Origin: Chara braunii
Taxonomy: Eukaryota; Streptophyta; Charophyceae; Charales; Characeae
Length of the DNA: 40,533 nucleotides
Direction: 5' to 3'
Assembly: GCA_003427395.1 (NCBI GenBank)
Contig: BFEA01000118.1
Location: 1,993,188-2,033,720 of the forward strand
In this document: in pieces, positions 29,669 through 37,058 of the stretch
Numbering within the stretch: the stretch's first letter is position 1
How the letters are laid out: each line of letters opens with the position of its first letter
Notes under the pieces: model-generated
Database searches by the model: none
Seen by the model: the letters and a program-made list of their open reading frames with translations, nothing else
Told to the model about the DNA's origin: nothing
Position numbers and translations under genes: made by a program

Positions 29669-30460
29669 CGCTGCCACCAGAGCGCCCATAGTACGGCCCG
29701 TCTACCCAGGTAGTAGAGGTTACATACGTAGGGGGGAGCATTTTCCATTGCGGGACAGTGTCCAACCAGTATGGACTGCCAGGACCATGGCCAGGGGGTG
29801 TCCGGGGTCGCTTTTCTCCAAATACGGTCCCACCATCTCCACGTCAGCACAGCCACCGGGCATTGCATAAAGATGTGCTCGATGGTTTCGTTCCTTTTCC
29901 GCACCGGGAAGCAGCGAAGACAAATTCAATAGTCCACCTGGACACTGTATCAGTCAGAACCATGTACAAGATGCTAAGGCCCAAAAGAGTGCTCAGAGAC
30001 CGGATTAATGATAGATGGGCCCAACACCTGAACGTGGATCGATCTCTGCTCACCCCCATCAAATGTTTAAGGAAACGAAAGCTACGCCAACAAACATCGC
30101 GTCATTGCAATGGCAGATTGCTCATCGCTGCCTGCCGACAAACGCATGGCTGATTGATCCCACACAGTTAGAACAGAAAGGGAAAGCGCATTTGTGGTGT
30201 CACCGATGCTTGGCAGCCTTCCCGGTGCGGAAAAGGAACGAAACCATCGAGCACATCTTTATGCAATGCCCCGTGGCTGTGCTGGCGTGGAGATGGTGGG
30301 ACCGTATTTGGAGAAAAGCGACCCCGGACACCCCCTGGCCATGGTCCTGGTAGTCCATACTGGTTGGACACTGTCCCGAAATGGAAAATGCTCCCCCCTA
30401 CGTATGTAACCTCTACTACCTGGGTAGACGGGCCGTACTATGGGCGCTCTGGTGGCAGCG
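29669..30460. repeat. 243-bp inverted repeat inside LINE 2
   Basis: 29669-29911 and 30218-30460 are near-identical in opposite directions, with a 306-bp spacer. The arms differ at a codon: the inverted arm keeps CAG (Gln) where the sense arm has TAG at 30351. Confidence 0.9.
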
Positions 30461-30719
30461 TTGCCTTTTAGTCTTGGAGGGAGTTCGGTTTGAGGGCCCT
30501 GAGCTGACAATGTAGATAAAGGAACTAGTGCAATCAGAGCTATCACGACGATGGGGTAACCTCAGACCACAGCTGGACATCTTTCAGACTGATCGGGATA
30601 TTCAGAGGGCAATCACGGGGTTCTGTATGGAATGGTTGGGTGGGCAGCGGGGCGGATGGATAACTCGCATTGAGTGGTCGGGGGATCGGCCCGCGGGAAC
30701 GGAGCAAGGAATCCCATGA
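29912..30719 (+). pseudogene. LINE ORF2 C-terminus, zf-RVT domain, broken
   Basis: Sense fragment of a reverse transcriptase C-terminus. ASLQWQIAHRCLPTNAWL followed by CHRC and NETIEHIFMQCP then AW give the zf-RVT pattern CxxC..H..C. Upstream MYKMLRPKRVLRDRINDRWA is in another frame, with a shift near 30065. In the main frame there are TAG stops at 30351 and 30513, and the frame closes with TGA at 30719. The element differs in sequence from LINE 1, so two LINE lineages are present. No function remains. Confidence 0.78.
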
Positions 30720-31350
30720 GATTACAGACTTGTCTTCAATGATTGGACCCAAATCGACCCCAACTTCCCGATGAGGCCCCCCTCTGACTTCCCTGACCCG
30801 TTCCCTCCTCACCCTTTGGCCCTGATGGAAGTTGTTACATGACTCAGTTGCAGGGAGTGAGATGTGACTTGCCTCACCGGTGCCCCCCGGTTGTCGCTAG
30901 TTACAGGTCTCCTCCATTGGGGCCCCCTGGTGACAGGGAAGTCATTGCTGGCAGCCCTCATCGCCCTTGTCGTTCTTGCCTTCATACAGTCTCAAGTTCT
31001 GTTTATGGGATGGTTCAGAGGTTGAATAGGTCCGCAGTCGACCGTTTTCGGGAGCTGGTAGGGGGTAGAGGAGCCAGTAAATCGCAGAAATTATCTGGCG
31101 CCGATTTTGAGGTGAAGAGGCCCCCTACCCCGATCCGGCTCAATCAATCTCAGTCCCTTGCTTGGTCAATCCCCTGGCTCTCAGGGTAATCAATGCCAGC
31201 AGGACTTGTCTTCTTCTCTTTTGTATCACATTGTACATGGGACGCTGGACCCGTTTTCCCGCAGGTGATGCTCTTCACCAATAGATGGAGCCTTCCCCCG
31301 CGAGGTAGTGGTGTCTGCTCTTATCAGCACCACTATCACCGGCGTGAATG

Positions 31351-31354
<4 letters not shown>
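30720..31354 (+). other. 3' untranslated part of LINE 2
   Basis: Contains at 31165-31345 the dispersed tail block (GGACGCTGGACCCGTTTTCC, CACCAATAGATGGAGCC) directly before the A tail. TCAATCCCCTGGCTCTCAGG then GTAATCAATG can form a small stem-loop. Confidence 0.65.
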
Positions 31355-31382
<28 letters not shown>

Positions 31383-31395
31383 TGAAAACGCTCCT

Positions 31396-31785
31396 GATAA
31401 ATTTTCTTGGATTCCTCAGGATCCCCAACCAAAACGTCCTTGAATTCAAGGGGTCCTCGCGAGGTCCCTTGGGTTCAAGGAGCCGCGATTGACTAAGTGT
31501 TTTGGAGCGAGCGCCAACAGGAAAATTTGGAGTCGATGTTGGTGCACAGGTCGTCCGTGGTCCAATGGGCGGACATCGCCAGCCTCTAGTACCCGACGGG
31601 CCCCCAACGGCCTTCCACTGTTGCCGTTGGCATGAAAATGCGTGGGGATGGTTCTTTAGCTGCAAGGCGCTTCAGGAAGTAGGGTTTTCCATGTGCACGT
31701 CGCCGGTCGTGTTGTCCAACGGTCAATTTTTTTTATTTTTCTACGAACGATGCTGAAGCACTGCCGGTCAATTGCAGGCATCTAC
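31396..31785. other. left subterminal part of element B
   Basis: Contains GTCCTCGCGAGGTCCCTTGG, also seen in fragment C. No intact frame. Confidence 0.45.
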
Positions 31786-32501
31786 CTAGCGTGTTTTGTC
31801 GGCTATTGTCGGGCGCATTAATGCAAGCTTTGTTTGGTACATGCCTCGCAAGTTGTAATTCATGGCAGACGTCCTCCGACGGTTCCCGCTCCTGCTGCTG
31901 GCCACTCTTCTCCTGGTCCTTGTCGTGTTGTTCCACGTGTGCGTCGTTGCGCGGGGTCCTGGCAACGGACAGAAACGAGGAAGACGACGATGGACAGGCG
32001 GGAAACCTCCAGCAGACAGCCGACGCGCGTCATTGACTACTCCACTCTGCAACTTCTCCTTGTAGCAGCCCTCCGCCACGTTGTCAACCTGTCGGAGATC
32101 CTCCCATGTCCCTCCCGTCCTTCTCCTCATCCACCATCTCGGCTTGCCCGCGGGATCACACATAATGCCATGGCGCTGCAGAATTGCACAATGGATTTTG
32201 ATAACGACACATCGGGTGCATCCATCACTTGTTGCATCAACTGCCTCTGCCTGCAAATGAGCAATCTCATCCTCAGGCGAGTTGTTGTTCTCTCAATGTG
32301 ATAACGCATGGTGATGATTGACATAGCTGCGACCACCATGTTTCTCTCCAATGTCGTTAATGCCTTCACACCACTTGGGAGCTCTCGTTCCATCGTCAGG
32401 ACTTGTAATGCGCAAGCACCCACCACTCGTCCGCCGGCCGGTGCCCTCGCTGCACCTTCTGCACGTCGATGGGTACCGCGCTCGCACTCTCCACATTTCA
32501 T
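31786..32501 (-). pseudogene. Harbinger-type transposase relic B, catalytic core missing
   Basis: Minus strand, in at least two frames. The upstream frame ends in SAMALCVIPRA; after a shift near 32145 the other frame gives PRWWMRRRTGGTWEDLRQVD and NVAEGCYKEKL, then loses similarity. The C-terminal part near 31936 on the minus strand is Glu/Gln/Lys-rich (QQEREPSEDVCHELQ), parallel to QQQQPSKDVGHERQ in relic A. As in A, no DDE domain lies between. Family assignment comes from the RRTGGTWEDLR segment and the element's ends. Confidence 0.55.
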
Positions 32502-33023
32502 GGAAAGGTTACATTCGTGCTAAGCTGTGACGGCCCGAAGAGCATGCGGAACATGAAGGCGACGTCGCAGTAGAGAACTGTCACGCATACACGCTACGTC
32601 GCCCAAAATTCCAATGTCATCCTAAAGCCATGGCCGCCATCACTCCTCCGCACAGACGTTTCGCCCCAGTCTCCAGTCCAGCTGCCAGGACGCTTCATGC
32701 ACTGATGTGTCACAACGGAGGGTTCGAAATTTGAAATTGAAACGGGGATGTTGGCACCCTTTTTTTTCGTCAGCCCGGTAGGCCTCCCCGCCGCTGCCAC
32801 TGGACATCGCCCGAGGATGCACTGACATCCCAGCACGATGATGAACGTCCACCCCCGCGGCCTCGTGCATGCGTATGAAATTGGCCGCTGGAGACCTCCA
32901 AGGGTTTTCCTTGGGACCCATTGAATTAGGACGCGGTGTAACCATGACACCGAAAACCGGAAAATTTCCCAAGGACTTCATCCTAATTCCTGAGGATTTT
33001 CCAAGGAGGGTCTAGCGAGGCTG

Positions 33024-33803
33024 TGAATGCCATCAGATACATTTAAGGCATAGAGGTAGTGTGAGTACCCCGTGAGATTTGCCCTGAGCTTTCGACTGCA
33101 GGTTCAGAATTTCTCGCCCTCCTAAGAAGCTTTCTCGAAAAAAAAGAACAAAAAAAAACAAACCACATCGTATGTGCTGCTTGGTGCTGTGGTTCGAAGA
33201 CAGAATGGGAATGTCCCCCCAGCATACCCTGAGGAAAGCCTGAGAGGAGCCATCCTTTGGATTTTGTGGACATTGCAGAACTCGGCAGTTAGGACGGGGG
33301 AAAGATTGACCCCACCCATGATTCGTGCAGAAGTGAAATTCTCTATTAAACAGATGGTTGCCACGGAATCAAAAGCTCTCAAGCCTGAAGTGAATTGAGG
33401 GACATCTGTCAAAATTGGAACAAGGGATACCCGTCGAAACCTCTGCGGAAGTTTCTACGACACTGGGATGGATTTCCGGACCTGCTTCAAGTTCAGGAAA
33501 GGCAACAGCAACCGCCAGAAATGACATTTTATGATTTTCATCCTTCTTTCTTTGACTGCACCCTTATGAATGAGATTTGCTTTTGGGTTTACTTTCTTTC
33601 TTTTGTTTTCCTTTTTGTTTAAATTTTTTGTTTAATTTGGTGTTGGACATTTTGTGAGCTAGGTTTGCTTTTTCGGTACAGTTTACTGCTTAGTTGCTTA
33701 TACAATTGTTTGCTTGCTGCTTTTCGATGGTAACTTGAGGATAGGCATGTCGTTAACAGGTCATCAGTTCAAGACCTTGTGGTATCAGATGACCACCATA
33801 GCA
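33024..33803. other. no recognised gene; two short frames
   Basis: A 74-codon frame at 33174-33398 (ending IKQMVATESKALKPEV) and an overlapping 75-codon frame at 33395-33622 have no recognisable domain. AGTTCAAGACC near 33768 resembles a tRNA B box. AGGTAGTGTGAGTA at 33053 also occurs at 13257. Confidence 0.4.
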
Positions 33804-33914
33804 CTACCTTCTTCCCTCAAATAGAACATACGGTCATTATAGCTGTATTTAGACTGAAAGATACCCCAGATACAGCTATAATTACCATAGGTTGTATTCG
33901 GGGGAAGAAGGTAG
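33804..33914. mobile_element. MITE-like foldback M2, copy 2
   Basis: CTACCTTCTTCCCTCAAATA, GAACATACGGTCATTATAGC at the left pair with the right arm (TTACCATAGGTTGTATTCGG, GGGAAGAAGGTAG). TAGACTGAAAGATA in the middle, as in copy 1. Confidence 0.8.
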
Positions 33915-34023
33915 GGCTACCCTCTCAAAAACAAAAAGAGGCTCGCCTTCACTGAGAACAGGTGATGGACATCTGGACAAACTGAGGTACACCCATTTTC
34001 CTCTTTTTTAATGCAAAAAAGAA

Positions 34024-34411
34024 GGGGGAATTTTCAATATGCCCCTGAAAGTTCCATTTATTTACGGCGTGCCCCCTCTGATGGCGAACTTACCCTGGTG
34101 CGCCCCTCTGACAACGATTGAAGTTTTTGGCAACATTTGGGGCTGAAATACGTTCAATATGCCCCTACTGGCACCGGTTCCAAATTTCCAGTATGCCCCG
34201 GTACCTCCCCTCCCAGAGTCAGGGAATGGCTGCAAGTGCCACCAATGGCTACAGGGGCATGCTGGAAAGTTGCTCCCCTCACTGACAGGGGCCTGCAGGG
34301 AAAGTTCCGAGGCCGCAAGGGCATGACAGGGTAAATCGGCCGTTGGAGGGGCACGCTGCAAATAAATCTGTCGTTCAGGGGCATATCGAAAATCCTCCCC
34401 CCCCCCCCCCC
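34024..34411. mobile_element. 388-bp foldback with repeated GCCCCT blocks
   Basis: GGGGGAATTTTCAATATGCC with CCTGAA at the left corresponds to GGGGGAGGATTTTCGATATG and CCCCTGAA at the right on the minus strand. Arms continue through TTTATTT(A/G)C(G/A)GCGTGCCCC and TTACCCTG. Within each arm a unit ending in TGCCCCT or TGCCCCC recurs at 20-40 bp steps. Confidence 0.7.
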
Positions 34412-34467
34412 AGCACAACAAAAAAAAGCTCCTTGCAGCCCTGGCTGCATGTCCATTCCAGGGAGTG

Positions 34468-34605
34468 TCAGTCCGGTTCCTATTTTGGTAAGTGGAAAGA
34501 AACATAAACTGAACACTCACACGTCCTTCCATCCGGCCGAAGGACCCTGAGCAGCATTGGTTACTCAATTTGCATGGAGGACTGACTGTCAGCTTGCCCA
34601 CTTCT
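34468..34605 (+). repeat. dispersed repeat D, copy 1
   Basis: CAGTCCGGTTCCTATT, CTTCCATCCGGCCGAAGGA, AGCAGCATTGGTTACTC, GACTGACTGTCAGCTTGCCC also occur in order at 36061-36200. Confidence 0.65.
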
Positions 34606-34638
34606 ACAAATCCTCTCAGCTGCAGCTGTGCAGCATAC

Positions 34639-34816
34639 CAGGGGCCTTGTCCCACCGGCAAAGACAATTGGATTTAATTACTGAATCTGGACGTGTTTCG
34701 GGAGAGATGCAGAGAACTGTGAATGGTCTGCTTTTCTGTGTCTCTGCCCAAAGCACATCCAGATTGAATTTCAGGAATTAAACCCAATCCTCTTTGCTGC
34801 TGGGACCAGCTCCCAG
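34639..34816. mobile_element. MITE-like TIR element E8
   Basis: CAGGGGCCTTGTCCCACCGG with CAAAG at the left; the right end reads CTGGGAGCTGGTCCCAGCAG with CAAAG on the minus strand. Arms share ATTGG(A/G)TTTAAT and CTGAATCTGGACGTG. Non-autonomous. Confidence 0.75.
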
Positions 34817-35006
34817 GAGCTGTCAGATCTACCCTTAAAACAAGGTTCTAGAATTTTGCTCAGAGAAGTTGAAAGAACCCCTATTCTCTTGAGCCTGAGC
34901 CTGTCCCAAGCAACTAGCTGGACCCATCTGTAATCTGGGCTCAATTTGATTTCTTTCTTTTTCCTTTTTTTTTTTGTTTGTTGGGGTGGGGGATATTTTG
35001 ATATTT

Positions 35007-35010
<4 letters not shown>
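34817..35010. other. no gene seen
   Basis: Short spacer ending in T/G-rich sequence. Confidence 0.4.
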
Positions 35011-35043
<33 letters not shown>

Positions 35044-35115
35044 CCCCCCCCCCAAGTCTTGATATTACCAATAATCAGATTGAGGCCCGGGTCCTCACAA
35101 TCTACCCGCAGTGAT
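35011..35115 (-). repeat. retroposon tail, minus strand
   Basis: T33 then C10, then TATTACCAATAATCAGATTG and AGGCCCGGGTCCTCACAATC, TACCCG. This matches the tail of the retroposon at 14660 (TATTACAATAATGAAAATGG, GAGGCCGGGGTCCTCACAGT). Confidence 0.65.
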
Positions 35116-35593
35116 CAAACCGAAAACTGCTGACAACCGGGCTCTCAAATAGTTATGATGATGACCCTGATGATACTGATGATACCACAGATAATGATGC
35201 TAGATTCAAATATATGAAAAAATATAAAAGATTATGCTATATCAGCTATTCTGGCATCTTAATCCTAGAACAACTCCTAGCCCTCCCTGCACCAGAACAC
35301 TGTACCTCAGAGACAAAACCAACCTACCCAACGTTAACCTTAGCTGATCTCTTCTCGCCACCTTGAAGGATGTCAAATAACAGGAAGGATGTCAATTAAG
35401 GGGGAAAAAAAAAGAAAAAGAAAAGAAAGAGGATGGATGTGAATGATTATGTGTAAAGGATCACTCCTACACAATGGAATTAAGGAATTCAAATCATTTC
35501 AAAGATTCTGCTTTGCTGGCCTCTTCTGAAATAACTTACGCTCTATTGAATGCTCCCTGTATTGTTAGGCGGCTTAGCCTTTATTTCTTCTCC

Positions 35594-35598
<5 letters not shown>
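35116..35598. other. no gene seen
   Basis: AT-rich, with GATGATAC(T/C) repeats near 35155-35195. A GGATGTCAAATAA/GGATGTCAATTAA pair lies near 35370. No coding region supported. Confidence 0.4.
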
Positions 35599-35654
<56 letters not shown>

Positions 35655-35655
35655 N
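35599..35655 (+). repeat. (CT)n with a single N
   Basis: CT dinucleotides end in one N at 35655. The base composition changes abruptly right after it, so the join may be artificial. Confidence 0.95.
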
Positions 35656-36060
35656 ATCGGTGATCATGAAGAAGTGCGCGCGTACAGGGCGCGCGCCCGT
35701 GGGTTTGGCGAAAGGGCGAGCTCCCATGGCGGTTCAAATCATCGCTTTCCTAGTCCTTCGTCACGGTGGCTCGAATGTAAGTGCGCCACCTCTATTCGAC
35801 TTCGGTTCCTTCACCAATCGTCTTGCGCCGTGGACTTGGGGGATGCGCGCGTGCACAGGGCGCGCGCGCGTGGTGCTCGACGTGGTACGGGCGATGGCGA
35901 GAGTGCTAACTCTAGCGATGGTTCCCGACGACACCCGCGCGGGGTCGAGCGGCAACGCGACGTGGGCACGGTGAAGCGCTACCCGAACGGCGCTCGCGCG
36001 TCAGCCGCATCAGTCCGGTTCCGCCGCCACGACACTCCCCACATAGCTCCGCCCGCCTCA
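35656..36060. other. short CpG-rich segment
   Basis: High GC with GCGCGCG runs. A GCGCGCGT(A/GC)ACAGGGCGCGCGC-like block is repeated at about 35677 and 35847 (about 168 bp apart), so part of it is a diverged tandem duplication. Open frames across it are Arg/Ala-rich and not credible proteins. It could be a CpG island or an inserted foreign fragment. Confidence 0.5.
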
Positions 36061-36200
36061 GTCCGGTTCCTATTCCCCCGGCAAGTCAAAATTGATAACA
36101 TCATGTTACAGACTCAAGCTTCCTACCGTCTGGCCGAAGGAAGCTTGACCAGCATTGATTACTCCTGTATGGGCGGATTGACTGGCAGCTTGCCCTGCCC
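36061..36200 (+). repeat. dispersed repeat D, copy 2
   Basis: See copy at 34468. CTGGCCGAAGGAAGCTTGAC, CAGCATTGATTACTCC and GGATTGACTGGCAGCTTGCC. Confidence 0.65.
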
Positions 36201-36211
36201 TACCTTCTTAA

Positions 36212-36360
36212 CCCGAAAAAAAGGTACGTATGTACGTTCTATTCGAACTACATCTGGAAATCGGGTTTTCAGAAATCGCTTGTTTTTCCCTGAATAGAAC
36301 GTACGTTCGAATATAATGTACGTATGTTGTATTCGAATACCACGTACGTATGTTGTATTC
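36212..36360. repeat. M2-like inverted repeats
   Basis: TACGTATGTACGTTCTATTC at the left and GAATAGAACGTACGTTCGAA to the right are inverse. ACGTACGTATGTTGTATTCG is then tandemly repeated. Related by motif to the M2 foldbacks. Confidence 0.55.
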
Positions 36361-36393
36361 AATTTTTTGGAACTTTGATTTTTCAAAAGTAAT

Positions 36394-36622
36394 CAAAAAA
36401 TCCGGAAAAAAAAAATGTTATACAACAATGCAATACAAACAACGTTTGCCTGAGGGTCTTATCGAAATTCACGAGAAAATTCGAGAAAAAAATAAAAACG
36501 AGGATGGAAATGTTTTTTACTGATTTTTTCAAAATTTCGATTTAAAAAAACCTTCAGTAAAAAATCCGAAAAAAACGTATGTTGTACAACATTGCAATGC
36601 AAACAACTTTTGTCCGAGGGCT
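36394..36622 (+). repeat. diverged direct repeat, period about 166 bp
   Basis: AAAAATCCG, A-run, TATGTTGTACAACATTGCAA-like block, CAAACAAC(G/T)TTTG and GAGGG occur in order at 36394-36456 and 36560-36622. The second copy is cut off exactly where the Tn5 end begins. Confidence 0.7.
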
Positions 36623-36658
36623 GTCTCTTATACACATCTAGATGTGTATAAGAGACAG
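36621..36658. other. Tn5 mosaic-end junction (sequencing-library artefact)
   Basis: CTGTCTCTTATACACATCT at 36621-36639 is followed directly by its reverse complement AGATGTGTATAAGAGACAG at 36640-36658. This 38-bp palindrome is the circularisation junction of Nextera mate-pair libraries. It is not genomic, and it marks a point where two DNA ends were joined in the library or in the assembly. Confidence 0.97.
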
Positions 36659-37058
36659 GTGTGTGTGTGTGTGGCTGTCAGAAGCCTCTCCCCTTGGATG
36701 AAATTGACGACTGCTGGCTTTAGTCTGTGCAACCCCTCAGAAACCTTTGAAGTTTGTTTGAAGGCCACCAGCACCCCTAGATATACAGTCAGTCTTTGAG
36801 TGAAACGAAGCTGGCAAATTTGAACCTTCCCGAACCCCATGGATAGTCTAACAACCCTCGAGTGTGAAATTTGCTCCTCGGAGTCTCCGTTTTTCTTATT
36901 TATTCATTTGTCTGTTTTGCTCTTTTCTTCACAGGTCCCACTGAAGCTGAGCTAGGAGAAAAGTGACTGGCTGCACATCTGTTTGAGGTAGACGACTTCC
37001 TCACAGCCGAGGGCGGTGAAGCAAAAACTTTAGGAATCGGAGGGGCAAAACAGGCAAG
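36659..37058 (+). promoter_or_regulatory. upstream region of the pectin methylesterase with likely 3' splice site
   Basis: A pyrimidine-rich stretch ending TGCTCTTTTCTTCACAG (AG at 36933-36934) followed by GTCCCACTG is a good acceptor, so a 5'-UTR intron is plausible, with its donor to the left. The (GT)n directly right of the Tn5 junction may already be this gene's own flank. No TATA box is convincing. Confidence 0.4.

Larger units (their letters stand above)
29652..31395 (+). mobile_element. LINE insertion 2 with inverted duplicated 5' segment
   Basis: GTGAAAACGCTCCT lies at 29652-29665 and 31382-31395, a 14-bp target duplication. The insert 29666-31381 ends in 27 A. The first 243 bp (29669-29911) are an inverted copy of 30218-30460. 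Joining the flanks restores element B sequence. This fits LINE integration with second-strand internal priming (twin priming), except that the inverted piece is duplicated rather than just inverted. Confidence 0.85.
29572..33023 (-). mobile_element. Harbinger-like DNA transposon B, split by a LINE
   Basis: Left end GGGCCTCGTTAGACCCTCCT, right end CAGCCTCGCTAGACCCTCCT on the minus strand. No clean target duplication was seen (ATA versus TGA). Without the 1.73-kb LINE it is about 1.7 kb. Minus-strand transposase relic at 31786-32501, same position and orientation as in element A. Confidence 0.6.

Noticed and set aside
31862-32065. Small membrane protein beginning MADVLRRFPLLLLATLLLVL, with a paralogue at 27888
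   Set aside because: The Leu-rich frame is the antisense of the Glu/Gln/Lys-rich tail of the transposase relics in elements A and B. Repetition is explained by the element, not by a gene family.
35674-36297. 207-codon Arg/Ala/Ser-rich frame
   Set aside because: Runs through a CpG-rich repeat and into repeat D; no domain and no conservation signal between its internal repeat units.
36628-36840. 70-codon minus-strand frame ending CLLYTSRCV
   Set aside because: Its C-terminus is the translated Tn5 mosaic end, a known library contaminant signature.
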